This document shows positions 1-8,397 of a DNA stretch of 64,000 nucleotides, piece after piece; within the stretch, counting starts at the first letter, position 1; each line of letters begins with the position of its first letter. The stretch is from Paenibacillus wulumuqiensis (GTDB taxonomy: Bacteria > Bacillota > Bacilli > Paenibacillales > Paenibacillaceae): assembly GCF_000971965.1 (NCBI RefSeq), contig NZ_LAQP01000015.1, positions 1-64,000 on the forward strand, given 5' to 3'. Both the position numbers and the translations under genes were made by a program. Under the pieces are notes generated by a model. The model worked only from the letters and a program-made list of their open reading frames with translations. It searched no databases and was not told the DNA's origin.

Positions 1-111
1 CATTGCTGTTCTCTATATTTGAAGAACTAAGTTCTTCACTCACTCGTTGTTCAGTTTTCAAAGATCAAAGTCTTTTTCATCATCACCATGTCTCTCGGTG
101 ACAACTTTTAT
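1..111 (-). other. Leader of an rRNA operon (16S gene off the left edge)
   Basis: Read on the minus strand, this stretch follows the P2 promoter and contains CTTTGAAAACTGAACAACG, a sequence typical of Firmicute rRNA leaders and 16S-23S spacers near the antitermination elements. No structural RNA sequence is inside the window. The identification rests on this motif plus the two tandem promoters immediately upstream. A tRNA operon leader is the alternative. Confidence 0.7.
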
Positions 112-140
112 ATCCTATCATGTTGGCAATCATCTGTCAA
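112..140 (-). promoter_or_regulatory. rrn P2 promoter (sigma-A type)
   Basis: On the minus strand a perfect -35 TTGACA (135-140) is followed after 17 nt by -10 TAGGAT (112-117). The -10 and downstream sequence (GATATAAAAGTTGTCAC) is nearly repeated at P1, the usual look of duplicated rrn promoters. AT-rich sequence lies just upstream. Confidence 0.8.
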
Positions 141-198
141 CAACTTTTTTTGAACAAGTTTTTCAACTTGTAAATTTTCAGTTCTAACAGATTGAGAA

Positions 199-220
199 GT
201 GATAATGATCTTATTATCAC
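199..220. repeat. Perfect palindrome between rrn P1 and P2
   Basis: GTGATAAT (199-206) and ATTATCAC (213-220) are exact inverted arms around a 6-nt centre. It falls between the two rRNA promoters, so it would be in the P1 transcript and upstream of P2. It could be a protein-binding site or a hairpin. The arms resemble half sites of Fur-type boxes, but the spacing is wrong for one. Confidence 0.6.
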
Positions 221-240
221 TCGTTCGTGACAACTTTTAT

Positions 241-269
241 AATATATCATGTAGTTAGACTTTTAGCAA
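241..269 (-). promoter_or_regulatory. rrn P1 promoter (sigma-A type)
   Basis: Minus strand -35 TTGCTA (264-269), 17-nt spacer, -10 TATATT (241-246). The region just downstream shares its sequence with the same part of P2, about 130 bp away. Confidence 0.75.
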
Positions 270-533
270 GCACTTTTTTAGAATTTAGTTTTGTACTCAT
301 TAAGGCTGCAGACTATGGTACATTTCTTTTGTGACGTTTCTTTTGCGACATTAGGTGTGGCATTAGCCTGTTATACCTTATCTTTCTTCTTCTCTACCTT
401 TCTTCTTATTCTCTCGGTTCATTCATGTAATGCACTGCCAATGCGAAACTGACATTACTTCATTAGAAAGAAATCCTTAGCAGATACAGAGACGATATAG
501 AGGTAGCCAGTTCTCAATGATAGACTCCTATAA
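270..533. other. AT-rich spacer, no gene seen
   Basis: This spacer between the pheA terminator side and the rrn promoters has pyrimidine-rich stretches around 370-420 and a short direct repeat (TTCTTTTGTGACG and TTTCTTTTGCGAC near 326-352). No coding pattern, RNA gene or terminator was recognised. Confidence 0.5.
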
Positions 534-562
534 GATAGTTCCAAGATTTACTTGGAACTATC
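534..562. repeat. Perfect 12-bp inverted repeat
   Basis: GATAGTTCCAAG (534-545) pairs exactly with CTTGGAACTATC (551-562) around a 5-nt loop. No T-tract follows on either strand, so it is not a normal intrinsic terminator. Its role is unknown. Confidence 0.6.
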
Positions 563-611
563 AAGTCAGGCTCACATTTAGAATAGAATTCATCCCCTCT
601 ACATAAAGTTA

Positions 612-654
612 CAAAAAAACCGATCTGCTTATTGATGAAGCAGATCGGCTTTTG
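612..654 (-). terminator. Terminator of the pheB-hom-thrB-pheA operon
   Basis: An 11-bp GC-rich stem (620-630 with 638-648) has a 7-nt loop and is followed on the minus strand by a run of seven T (613-619). It lies about 120 bp beyond the pheA stop. Confidence 0.85.
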
Positions 655-723
655 GAAATGACAAGATCGCATACATGATTTGTTCAATAGGATAAACAAA
701 TAATTTGACTTTAATTTTACTTG

Positions 724-784
724 TAGCTCTTAGCTCTTAGCTCTTAGCTCTTAGCTCTTAGCTCTTAGCTCTTAGCTCTTAGCT
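724..784. repeat. Heptanucleotide tandem repeat TAGCTCT, about 8.7 copies
   Basis: Eight perfect copies of TAGCTCT (724-779) and a partial ninth run without a mismatch into the 3' end of pheA. The pheA stop codon (772-774) and its last codons are made of the repeat. On the coding strand the unit is AGAGCTA and supplies TAA stops. Confidence 0.95.
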
Positions 785-1653
785 GCCAAATTGTACTCAT
801 AACATGGATAAGAACCAAGTATTCTTACCTGGCAGCCGAGTGCCCCGATTTCTTCTATGGCTGCTTTTAGGAGTACCGAGTTGCGGTTATCCAGTACATC
901 AATATAGAAATAGTAGGTGCCCAGCTTTTTCTTGGTAGGGCGGGATTCGATGCGGGACAGATTCAGTTTGCGCCAGGAGAATGCAGCGAGTACCTGATGA
1001 AGCGCCCCTGCAAAGTCTTCATTTAGGGTAACCAGGATACTGGTTTTCTGGTGATCGGCATCTTTGGATACGGTTATCGGGTTGTTGCCAATCAGAACGA
1101 ACCTTGTATGGTTATTATCATGATCAGTGACACGACTCGCCAGTATATCCAGATTATACTTTTGGGCACCAAGCGTGGTACCAATCGCTGCCCATCCTTT
1201 GCCTGGATTTTGGCTGACCATTTGTACCGCTTCTGCTGTACTACCTACATGCTCCAGTTCGGCCTGCGGCATCTCGGCACGGATGAACTGAAGGCACTGG
1301 GCCATTGCTACAGGATGAGACAAAACTTTAGTGACTTTGGAATAGTCCAGTTCACCGCTTGCGGATACAAATTCAGCACGGCTTCCAATCAGGTTCTGAA
1401 TGGACGGGTATACCCATTCCAGCTGCATCGGAATATCGACTTCATGTACAAGCCAGTCCATATGAAGGGATACCGATCCTTCTATCGTATTTTCAATAGG
1501 GATTACACTATAATCCGTTTTCCCCTGAGCTGTAGACATAAATACATCAGCAATCATTTTGTGATGGGTGATCTCAAGCGGCTGTTGTCCCATAATATGC
1601 AGCAGTGCTTCATGAGAGACCGAGCCGGAAGGTAAGGCTGCTATACGGATCAT
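772..1653 (-). CDS. pheA: Prephenate dehydratase
   Basis: Converts prephenate to phenylpyruvate in phenylalanine synthesis (cytoplasm). The 293-residue protein has the usual two parts: a catalytic domain of about 190 residues with IENTIEGSV (53-61) and the essential TRF triad (183-185), then an ACT regulatory domain with GALHQVL (216-222) and the phenylalanine-binding ESRP (236-239). The N-terminus (IAALPSGSVSHEAL) departs from the common GPxGTF motif. The start ATG overlaps the thrB stop (ATGA) and is preceded by AAAGGAG. It is the last gene of pheB-hom-thrB-pheA, and its final codons lie in a heptad repeat. Identification is firm. Confidence 0.96.
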   Translation of the reverse strand: MIRIAALPSGSVSHEALLHIMGQQPLEITHHKMIADVFMSTAQGKTDYSVIPIENTIEGSVSLHMDWLVHEVDIPMQLEWVYPSIQNLIGSRAEFVSASGELDYSKVTKVLSHPVAMAQCLQFIRAEMPQAELEHVGSTAEAVQMVSQNPGKGWAAIGTTLGAQKYNLDILASRVTDHDNNHTRFVLIGNNPITVSKDADHQKTSILVTLNEDFAGALHQVLAAFSWRKLNLSRIESRPTKKKLGTYYFYIDVLDNRNSVLLKAAIEEIGALGCQVRILGSYPCYEYNLAAKS

Positions 1654-2645
1654 AGACGTACTTCTCCTTTGACGGTGTCCATAAATGAACCTGATTCGGT
1701 ATCGTAGTAATATATAACTCCCCCGGTCACCGGTTCAAGCCATAATGCCTGCGCCGTAATACCATGCGACTGCATGGTGTTCAGCAAATAATTCTCCAGC
1801 TGCTGCTTTTGCCCGGAATGGCGATCTACCAGAGCAATCATGGTAGGACCAGCTCCACTCAGCGCAATACCAAGCGCTCCATGATCAGATGCATGCGCCA
1901 GGATTGGCTCCATCCCCGGTATAAGCGCCGCGCGATAAGGCTGGTGCAGACGATCCTGCATCGCTTCCCTGATCATGTCCAGCTTGCCCGAGGTCAGTGC
2001 TGCAACCAGCAAGGAACTGCGGCTGATATTATACACTGCATCTGCCATGGAGAGCTCGGTTGGCAGCACTTCGCGCGCTGCAGCTGTAGACAGCTGGAAC
2101 TCCGGTATAACGACCAGTGCCTGCAGCGCTTCGGGCGGTTGAATCCCAATACATCTCGCCTGTTCTCCATTCCATGTCGCGGCTACAATTCCTCCATAGA
2201 GAGAGGCACCCACATTATCCGGATGCTTCTCAAAGGCGGTTGCCATATTAAGCAGCTCTTCATCGGACAGAAGATGGCCTGTCAGGGCATTCGCTGCTGC
2301 AAGGGCACCGATCAGAGCCGAAGCACTGCTGCCAAGTCCTCTCGTCAGCGGGATATCCGAATACATGGTGATTTTCAGTTCAGGGATGGAAATTCCGGTT
2401 TTCTCGAATACAGCCTGTGCCATTTTGTAAATGAGGTTGGTCTTGTCTGTCGGGATTCCGTCCAACTGGTCACCAAGCAGAGTAATCGAAGTATGATCCG
2501 CTTCTCTCATTTCGATCCAGGAATACAAACTGAGCGCCATGCCAAGCGTGTCGAACCCGGGGCCCAGATTGGCAGTGCTCGCAGGTACCGCTACACGCAC
2601 GGAGTTTCTCCGATTATATACTTTTTCAGAACCCTGATTGCTCAT
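1650..2645 (-). CDS. thrB: Homoserine kinase
   Basis: Phosphorylates homoserine for threonine synthesis. It is a GHMP-kinase of 331 residues with an N-terminal PASTANLGPGFD motif (21-32), the ATP-binding GLGSSASA (103-110) and the C-terminal SGAGPT motif (263-268). It lies 15 nt after hom and overlaps pheA by 4 nt, so translational coupling is likely. No thrC (threonine synthase) follows, unlike the Bacillus hom-thrC-thrB order, so that gene should be elsewhere or beyond the window. Confidence 0.95.
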   Translation of the reverse strand: MSNQGSEKVYNRRNSVRVAVPASTANLGPGFDTLGMALSLYSWIEMREADHTSITLLGDQLDGIPTDKTNLIYKMAQAVFEKTGISIPELKITMYSDIPLTRGLGSSASALIGALAAANALTGHLLSDEELLNMATAFEKHPDNVGASLYGGIVAATWNGEQARCIGIQPPEALQALVVIPEFQLSTAAAREVLPTELSMADAVYNISRSSLLVAALTSGKLDMIREAMQDRLHQPYRAALIPGMEPILAHASDHGALGIALSGAGPTMIALVDRHSGQKQQLENYLLNTMQSHGITAQALWLEPVTGGVIYYYDTESGSFMDTVKGEVRL

Positions 2646-2660
2646 GATCGCATTGCTCCT

Positions 2661-3950
2661 TTAGATATCTTCTACCCGGTATACACTCTTGATCCGCTGG
2701 ATCACATCAAGCTGCTCCAGATGCTGAAGCACTCTGTCAAAGTTCGCTTTGCTGGCGCGGTGAGTAATGATTACAATCTCCGCATCCGGATTATGCTCAT
2801 TCGGCTGCTGCACCACCGAGGCCAGGCTGACATCATACTCGGCAAACACCTGGGTGATCTGAGCAAGTACGCCCGCTTTGTCATCCACATGCAGCAGGAT
2901 AAAGTTTTTGTAGAATACCTGATCGTCACTTTGCAATTTTTTGGTCTTGTAAGGAACAATTGCTTTTAGTCCGTTTACACCCAGCTTCAGGTTTTTGACA
3001 ACAGCGACCAGATCAGCTACTACCGAAGTGGCAGTGGGCATTTCCCCTGCTCCGGCTCCATAGAACATCGTCTCACCTACGGCTTCGCCATGAACATAGA
3101 CTGCATTAAATACACCATTTACAGAAGCCAGCGGATGGCTCTGCTTGATCATGGTTGGCTGTACGCTGATCGTAATATGGTCATTGGCACTCGTTGCGAT
3201 CCCGAGCAGTTTCATTTCATAGCCAAGATTTCTGGCATAAGTAATGTCTTCCTTGGTTACGGAAGAGATCCCCTGTACAGCCACATCATCCAGTTCGACA
3301 TTCGTACGGAAACCGAGTGTACCCAAAATAGCCATTTTACGGGCTGCATCCAGTCCCTCCACATCACTGGTCGGATCGGATTCGGCATAACCGAGATCCT
3401 GGGCTTCTTTCAATACATCCTCATAAGAAGCACCTTCCTGACTCATCTTGGTCAGTATGTAGTTGGTCGTTCCATTGACAATCCCCATAATTTTCACAAT
3501 CCGGTCGGAAGAGAAGCCTTCGATCAGTGTGCGGATGATCGGAATACCGCCGGCTACACTGGCTTCGTAAAAAACATCACACTGCTTTTCCTGGGCTTTG
3601 GCGAGAATCTCGGAGCCATGCAGTGCCATCAGATCCTTATTAGCCGTTACTACATGCTTGCCGCGTTCCAGCGCTTCGAGAATATATTCCTTGGTCTGAT
3701 CAATGCCGCCCATTACTTCTACGATAACGTCAATCTCCGGATCATGGATAACTTCCCACGGATCAACCGTCAGCTTGGCAGCGTCGATCTCCACATTACG
3801 GACTTTATCAGCGCTACGTACGGCAATTTTCTCAATTACAATCGGAGACCCTACCTGACTGTTCAGGTCCTGCTGGTTACCTTCCACAATTCTCACTACC
3901 CCTGTACCTACAGTTCCTAGTCCTAATAATCCTACTTTTACCGTTTTCAT
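2661..3950 (-). CDS. hom: Homoserine dehydrogenase
   Basis: Reduces aspartate semialdehyde to homoserine, the branch point to threonine and methionine. The 429-residue protein has the Rossmann motif GLGTVGTG (10-17), the catalytic domain in the middle (GTTNYILT and AESDPTSDVEG segments) and a C-terminal ACT domain from about residue 350 (LLHVDDKAGVLAQI), the normal architecture of Gram-positive Hom. A strong SD (GGGAGGGG) precedes the ATG. Feedback inhibition by threonine through the ACT domain is expected from the family. Confidence 0.96.
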   Translation of the reverse strand: MKTVKVGLLGLGTVGTGVVRIVEGNQQDLNSQVGSPIVIEKIAVRSADKVRNVEIDAAKLTVDPWEVIHDPEIDVIVEVMGGIDQTKEYILEALERGKHVVTANKDLMALHGSEILAKAQEKQCDVFYEASVAGGIPIIRTLIEGFSSDRIVKIMGIVNGTTNYILTKMSQEGASYEDVLKEAQDLGYAESDPTSDVEGLDAARKMAILGTLGFRTNVELDDVAVQGISSVTKEDITYARNLGYEMKLLGIATSANDHITISVQPTMIKQSHPLASVNGVFNAVYVHGEAVGETMFYGAGAGEMPTATSVVADLVAVVKNLKLGVNGLKAIVPYKTKKLQSDDQVFYKNFILLHVDDKAGVLAQITQVFAEYDVSLASVVQQPNEHNPDAEIVIITHRASKANFDRVLQHLEQLDVIQRIKSVYRVEDI

Positions 3951-4056
3951 ACGTTGCTTCCCCTCCTGGGCTGATTTAGGTTGCAGTATATATTGCTACT
4001 CATTGTACGGATTGACTGTTACCCGTAAAGCATTGTAAACAGCATAAACTGTTAAA

Positions 4057-4494
4057 TTAACCCTGTCCAATAATGTGAATATGACGGACACCGGTCACAT
4101 TCTGCATCGCTTCTACCATTGTATCCAGGTCCTGCGTCAGACGGGATGTCTCTACTGAAAGCACAACATTGGCTCGTCCCTGCAATGGTATACTTTGATG
4201 GATCGTCAGTACATTGCCACCATATTCGGCCATCAAACCAAGCACATGGGACAAAATGCCGGAACGGTGATCCAGATCAAAAGAGACGGTGATAATTTTA
4301 TCCCTTTCTAGCTTGTTGAGTGGGTGTATGCCATCCTTGTATTTATAAAAGGCGCTGCGGCTGAGTCCAACCTTCTCGACAGCTTCATTGATCGTGCGAC
4401 TCTCGCCTGCAGCCAGCATTTCTTTGACACGCATCGTTTTCAGTACGGCATCAGGCAGTATATCTTCCCGCACCAGATAATATCGTTCTTTCAC
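4057..4494 (-). CDS. pheB: ACT-domain regulator-like protein, UPF0735 family
   Basis: 145 residues: an N-terminal helix-turn-helix-like part (INEAVEKVGLSRSAFYKYKD, 36-55) and a C-terminal ACT domain (VSFDLDHRSGILSHVLGLMA). This matches B. subtilis PheB/YszB, which also sits between obg and the phenylalanine gene. Its molecular function is not established; an amino-acid-sensing regulator is a reasonable inference. It is the first gene of the operon, behind a good promoter, with a gap of about 106 nt before hom. Confidence 0.88.
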   Translation of the reverse strand: MKERYYLVREDILPDAVLKTMRVKEMLAAGESRTINEAVEKVGLSRSAFYKYKDGIHPLNKLERDKIITVSFDLDHRSGILSHVLGLMAEYGGNVLTIHQSIPLQGRANVVLSVETSRLTQDLDTMVEAMQNVTGVRHIHIIGQG

Positions 4495-4535
4495 AACGTC
4501 CTCTCCTCAAAGACTCATGTATTCGTATAGTGGAC

Positions 4536-4564
4536 ATTATAAAGTAACTCTTTCGGTCAGGCAA
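4536..4564 (-). promoter_or_regulatory. Promoter of pheB-hom-thrB-pheA
   Basis: Minus strand -35 TTGCCT (4559-4564), 17-nt spacer, perfect -10 TATAAT (4536-4541), about 40 nt upstream of the pheB start. No leader peptide or T-box was recognised in the short leader. Confidence 0.8.
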
Positions 4565-4710
4565 CCTTTTTTAGCTAACGAAGGGTTAGATCCCAGTAAG
4601 TACTGCGCAAAAATCCTTCATCCACTATCGATATAGAAAGATGAATAAAGCGATATCCAGATGAATGGCATTAATATGGTTGCAGTGCTGCCGGATGCTG
4701 ATGCGTTTAT

Positions 4711-4743
4711 AAAAAAAGCCGGAAACCATAAAGGTTTCCGGCT
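4711..4743 (-). terminator. Terminator of spo0B-obgE
   Basis: An 11-bp perfect stem (4717-4727 with 4733-4743) with a 5-nt loop is followed on the minus strand by six to seven T. It lies about 57 bp beyond the obgE stop. The remainder of the gap to pheB (4565-4710) shows no gene. Confidence 0.88.
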
Positions 4744-4800
4744 GATTCTGTATCTGATTATAAAACAATCGCTGCTATACAAATGATAATGGCGTACAGC

Positions 4801-6111
4801 TTAGAAGTAGCTGCTGCCTTCAACAAATTCGAACTCGAAATCGCCAATGCGCACAATTGTGCCGTCTTTGGCACCACGTTTGCGAAGCTCTGCATCAACA
4901 CCCATATGTCTCATGGTACGTCCCAGCTTCATAATCGCGTCTTCTGAAGTAAGCTGCATACGCTTCATCAGATTCTCGATTTTCTTGCTCTCAACTACGA
5001 ACATCTCATTCTCACGATGCACGGTGAAGCCGTCGTCTTCCTTCTTCTCCAACTTGTACACTTTACGCTCGGCTACCTGCTCGACTTCTTCTACGGTCAC
5101 GATCTCAGGCATCTGATCGAGCATATCGGCTGCTTTATAGAGCAGTTCCTGAATACCCTGGCGTGTCAGTGAGGAGATCGGTACGATCTGAATGTCCGGA
5201 TTCACTTCACGAATTTTCTTTGTGAATTCTTCCAGGTTTTCCTGAGCTTCAGCCATATCCATTTTGTTCGCGGCTACGATCTGAGGACGGCTTTCCAGTT
5301 CAATATTGTAGAGCTTGAGCTCTTCATTGATTTTTTGCCAGTCTTCAAAAGGATCCCGGCCCTCTGATCCGGATACATCCACGACATGGATGATTACGCG
5401 CGTACGCTCAACGTGACGGAGAAACTCGTGTCCCAGTCCGATCCCTTCGTGAGCGCCTTCGATCAGTCCCGGTAGATCGGCCATAACAAAGCTGCGATCG
5501 TCGCCGACAGCAACTACACCGAGGTTAGGTGTAATGGTTGTAAAATGATAGGCGCCAATCTTCGGTTCCGCTGCAGAAACAACAGACAGCAGCGTGGATT
5601 TACCAACACTTGGGAAACCAACTAGGCCTACATCTGCCATAACTTTCAATTCCAGAACAATATTGCGTTCCTGACCTTCTTCGCCATTCTCCGCAAGATA
5701 AGGAGCCGGGTTGTTCGGTGTCGAGAAGCGTGTATTCCCGCGTCCGCCACGTCCGCCTTTGGCTACAATGATCTCCTGGTTATGACGGGTCAGATCCGCC
5801 AGAACTTCTCCGCTATCTTCATCGATAATTACAGTACCCGGTGGAATCCGTACAATTGTATCTTCCGCACCTGCTCCGTGCTGGTTCTTGGTACGGCCTT
5901 TTTCACCACGCTGGCCTTTGAAATGGCGCTGGTAACGAAAGTCCATCAGTGTACGCAGACCTTCATCTACACGGAAAATAACGTCGCCACCGCGTCCGCC
6001 ATCGCCGCCTGCAGGTCCGCCATTCGGTACATACTTCTCACGGCGGAAAGAGATGGTACCATTACCGCCGTCGCCGCCTTTTACAAAAATCTTCGCTTTA
6101 TCTACAAACAT
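4801..6111 (-). CDS. obgE: Obg GTPase (ribosome assembly, stress and sporulation)
   Basis: Essential GTPase tied to 50S maturation and, in Bacillus, to sporulation and stress signalling. The 436 residues show the glycine-rich Obg fold ([18 protein letters not shown] onward), the G domain with GFPSVGKST near residue 165 and [16 protein letters not shown], and a C-terminal OCT domain. An upstream in-frame start at 6168 was rejected: the ATG at 6111 begins the conserved MFVDKAKI and has GAGGTG 8 nt upstream. It follows spo0B closely, as in B. subtilis. Confidence 0.96.
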   Translation of the reverse strand: MFVDKAKIFVKGGDGGNGTISFRREKYVPNGGPAGGDGGRGGDVIFRVDEGLRTLMDFRYQRHFKGQRGEKGRTKNQHGAGAEDTIVRIPPGTVIIDEDSGEVLADLTRHNQEIIVAKGGRGGRGNTRFSTPNNPAPYLAENGEEGQERNIVLELKVMADVGLVGFPSVGKSTLLSVVSAAEPKIGAYHFTTITPNLGVVAVGDDRSFVMADLPGLIEGAHEGIGLGHEFLRHVERTRVIIHVVDVSGSEGRDPFEDWQKINEELKLYNIELESRPQIVAANKMDMAEAQENLEEFTKKIREVNPDIQIVPISSLTRQGIQELLYKAADMLDQMPEIVTVEEVEQVAERKVYKLEKKEDDGFTVHRENEMFVVESKKIENLMKRMQLTSEDAIMKLGRTMRHMGVDAELRKRGAKDGTIVRIGDFEFEFVEGSSYF

Positions 6112-6176
6112 TAGTTGCACCTCAACTTTTATAGTACTCTGACCCATGATTGCTTCATGAGTATGCATCCGTTCTT

Positions 6177-7037
6177 TTATACGGATGTCTTTGTCTGAAC
6201 CGGATAGATATGCAGTGAAATAGAAGCAGGATCGTCTTCCGGGCGGGTCGCAGTAATCGTCGTTCCTTCAATAAGCTGATTGACCGCTGCCCAGATTTGA
6301 TCCGGTCCGGGATAGACTTCTTCGGGTTCAAATATAAACTGAACCTCATCGTCGTCATTCCGGATAATAATCGATAAGGTGGGGCACTCACCCCAGGACG
6401 ATCCTCCGCTCGTTTGGTAAGCAGAGATCGTCTCTTGAATGACTCGGGTCAATTCCTCACTCTGTTCCGTTCCCAGCCGGCCTTCAAGTGTGATCCCATC
6501 TTCTATCTCTACTTCTAACTGAATATCACGGTTTACCGCCTTGAAGGACTGCAAATAAAAGATGAGGGAAGGAATACCCAGTTTGGATACCCGGCTGTCC
6601 GTCATCATTTGCTCTTTGATTCGCTCTATATTCTCAACAAGCTTATCTTTGTTGCCCAACTGAATATACCCATACAGCAGCTGAAGATCATTCATCCAAT
6701 CATGACGATGATGACTGAATGCCTCGATCGCTGTCATGTGCACAGCTTCATTCTGCTGCTGCATCGATGCATGCTGCTGAGCGTAATGCAGATTTTCCCG
6801 CTTCAGGCGTTCATTCTGCTGTCTTACCTCGCCCATCTGTCTCTGCAGTTCTCCATTACGATGGGTAAGCCGCTCCTGCATACTGCTCCGTATGCTTCGA
6901 ATTCCAAGCCAGTATGCGGCACCAATCCAGATTGCCAACACAACATAAGCCGCTATCGAATGAAACCGATAGGCTGCGATTAAAGGTATGATGATTGTTC
7001 CGCCCAGCAGGACTGGAACACGGCTAAAATGATTCAT
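6177..7037 (-). CDS. spo0B: Spo0B-like sporulation phosphotransferase, membrane anchored
   Basis: Relays phosphate from Spo0F to Spo0A in the sporulation phosphorelay. Residues 109-113 (HHRHDW context) match the RHDW phospho-histidine motif of Spo0B, so H112 is the likely phosphorylated residue. The position directly before obgE supports the call. The 286-residue protein is much longer than the B. subtilis form (about 190): two hydrophobic helices at about 6-22 and 27-45, then a glutamine-rich coiled coil at about 50-100. The start at 7037 has GGGGAG 5 nt upstream; a longer start at 7088 lacks support. An orphan sensor-kinase-like protein is the alternative. Confidence 0.85.
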   Translation of the reverse strand: MNHFSRVPVLLGGTIIIPLIAAYRFHSIAAYVVLAIWIGAAYWLGIRSIRSSMQERLTHRNGELQRQMGEVRQQNERLKRENLHYAQQHASMQQQNEAVHMTAIEAFSHHRHDWMNDLQLLYGYIQLGNKDKLVENIERIKEQMMTDSRVSKLGIPSLIFYLQSFKAVNRDIQLEVEIEDGITLEGRLGTEQSEELTRVIQETISAYQTSGGSSWGECPTLSIIIRNDDDEVQFIFEPEEVYPGPDQIWAAVNQLIEGTTITATRPEDDPASISLHIYPVQTKTSV

Positions 7038-7150
7038 GGTTTCTCCCCAATCTTCCGACGGCTTTTTAACCAAGAACAAGTATATCACAATTATCCAGGA
7101 GCTATTCTATAAAAGCCAAGCTATTTCTGGAAAATATTGTGTATAACCGT

Positions 7151-7180
7151 ATTATACTTAAAAATGAAGCTATTATTCAA
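7151..7180 (-). promoter_or_regulatory. Promoter of spo0B-obgE
   Basis: Minus strand -35 TTGAAT (7175-7180), 18-nt spacer, perfect -10 TATAAT (7151-7156), about 115 nt upstream of the spo0B start and downstream of the rpmA terminator. Confidence 0.7.
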
Positions 7181-7195
7181 CGCTAGATAAATATA

Positions 7196-7232
7196 ATAAG
7201 CCTCCGGCACCAACATGTACCGGAGGCTTATT
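7196..7232 (-). terminator. Terminator of rplU-prp-rpmA
   Basis: A 13-bp GC-rich stem (7196-7208 with 7220-7232) follows the rpmA stop by about 20 bp. On the minus strand it is followed by TATATTTAT, a T-rich but interrupted tail, so efficiency may be moderate. Confidence 0.75.
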
Positions 7233-7253
7233 GATCCTAGTCCGCAGACCGGA

Positions 7254-7565
7254 TTATTGTTCGATTGCTGCTGCTACTGGAGCAACGTCAACCGGGTAGA
7301 CGCTCACTTTTTTGCGGTCACGGCCCCAACGTTCGAATTTCACGACGCCGTCAACTTTTGCAAACAGTGTATCGTCTTTACCGATGCCCACGTTTGTTCC
7401 TGGGTGAATTTTAGTACCGCGTTGACGGAACAAAATGTTACCACCAGTTACGAACTGACCATCTGCACGTTTTGCACCAAGACGTTTGGAGTGGGAATCA
7501 CGTCCGTTCTTTGTGGAACCTACACCCTTCTTGGAAGCGAACAATTGCAAATTAAGCTTCAACAT
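7254..7565 (-). CDS. rpmA: 50S ribosomal protein L27 with cleavable N-terminal leader
   Basis: Large-subunit protein reaching toward the peptidyl-transferase centre. The 103 residues begin MLKLNLQLF before the conserved [15 protein letters not shown]. In Firmicutes this short extension is removed by the Prp protease after LQLF, leaving the functional N-terminus. Prp is encoded immediately upstream in the same operon (gap 16 nt). Confidence 0.97.
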   Translation of the reverse strand: MLKLNLQLFASKKGVGSTKNGRDSHSKRLGAKRADGQFVTGGNILFRQRGTKIHPGTNVGIGKDDTLFAKVDGVVKFERWGRDRKKVSVYPVDVAPVAAAIEQ

Positions 7566-7581
7566 GTTGTCTACCTCCTTT

Positions 7582-7917
7582 TTACGTTAATGTAACTTGC
7601 TTTATCTTGATATACTCTCCGTAAGACTCTTCGATACTAGCCAGCATAACCTGCATCGATTCCAACAACAATTGAATCTGGTCCTTTGGACTCTCTTCCG
7701 GCAGAACCGGCAAGCGTGCACTCAGGAAACCATCCTTCATCTTGGCCTTCATTTCTATACCTGTGAGAGCTTCAACGGAGTTCACCGTACCTACCGTAAT
7801 GGCAGAAACGGCTGCACACACAATATCTTCTCCACGATCGGCATATCCTGCATGTCCACGGGATGAAAAACCACCAATTGTACCGTCTTCATGACGCTCA
7901 ATGCGTACGATAATCAA
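7582..7917 (-). CDS. prp: Ribosomal-processing cysteine protease Prp
   Basis: Cleaves the N-terminal leader of L27. The 111 residues contain the catalytic pair H22 ([11 protein letters not shown]) and C34 (IVCAAVSA), spaced as in characterised Prp proteins. It sits between rplU (13 nt upstream) and rpmA, the standard arrangement (B. subtilis ysxB). Confidence 0.95.
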   Translation of the reverse strand: MIIVRIERHEDGTIGGFSSRGHAGYADRGEDIVCAAVSAITVGTVNSVEALTGIEMKAKMKDGFLSARLPVLPEESPKDQIQLLLESMQVMLASIEESYGEYIKIKQVTLT

Positions 7918-7930
7918 TTACCGCACCTTC

Positions 7931-8242
7931 TTATGCTTGGATTTTCTCAATAGTCACTTTAGTATATGGTTGACGATGACCTTGTTTTACGTGGTAGTTC
8001 TTTTTAGGTTTGTATTTGTAAACTACAACCTTTTGGCCCTTAACGTGTTTTTCAACTTTCGCTGTTACACTAGCGCCTTCTACCAGCGGCAAACCAGTTA
8101 CCAGACCGTCTTCTTTGGATACAGCCAGAACGCGGTCAAAAGTTACGCTGTCGCCATCAGTAGCGTCCAGCTTCTCGATGAACAATACATCGCCCTCTTG
8201 CACTTTGTATTGCTTACCACCTGTTTCGATAATTGCGTACAT
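7931..8242 (-). CDS. rplU: 50S ribosomal protein L21
   Basis: 103 residues, full length for the family: [18 protein letters not shown] at the start and [20 protein letters not shown] at the end. First gene of rplU-prp-rpmA. GGAGGTG lies 10-16 nt before the ATG, within a structured leader. Confidence 0.97.
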   Translation of the reverse strand: MYAIIETGGKQYKVQEGDVLFIEKLDATDGDSVTFDRVLAVSKEDGLVTGLPLVEGASVTAKVEKHVKGQKVVVYKYKPKKNYHVKQGHRQPYTKVTIEKIQA

Positions 8243-8362
8243 TCTCCTTGCACCTCCTCATGTCTCAGACTCGCCTGATCCAGGTGCCACAGGGAATACC
8301 CATGAACTTATACCCGATCGGAGCGGTTGCAGCATGTGAAAGGAGTAATACCCGACACATAC
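8243..8362 (-). ncRNA. L21 (rplU) autoregulatory leader, candidate
   Basis: The roughly 120-nt transcribed leader contains GGTATTCCCTGTGGCACC and a downstream GATCAGG segment, a pattern I associate with the Firmicute L21 leader RNA in front of rplU-prp-rpmA. The family is thought to bind a product of the operon and control its expression. Recognised from motif and position only; a covariance-model search would settle it. Confidence 0.65.
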
Positions 8363-8368
8363 CAAATT

Positions 8369-8397
8369 ATTGTAGCACAGCCAAATCAATAAATCAA
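8369..8397 (-). promoter_or_regulatory. Promoter of rplU-prp-rpmA, overlapping the rng stop
   Basis: Minus strand -35 TTGATT (8392-8397), 17-nt spacer, -10 TACAAT (8369-8374). The -35 hexamer overlaps the rng stop codon, so the ribosomal-protein transcript starts directly behind the RNase G gene. Confidence 0.75.

Noticed and set aside
514-699. 61-codon open frame on the minus strand
   Set aside because: It spans the pheA terminator hairpin, has no SD and unusual composition; it is chance.
1764-2969. Long plus-strand open frame opposite thrB and hom
   Set aside because: It is the mirror of two firm genes, has no SD, and its sequence is cysteine/histidine-rich without any motif. The same holds for 20709-22388 opposite valS and 56641-58110 opposite dhbF.
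6112-6168. Longer N-terminus for ObgE
   Set aside because: The extra 19 residues are outside the conserved family start, and the SD GAGGTG is placed for the ATG at 6111.
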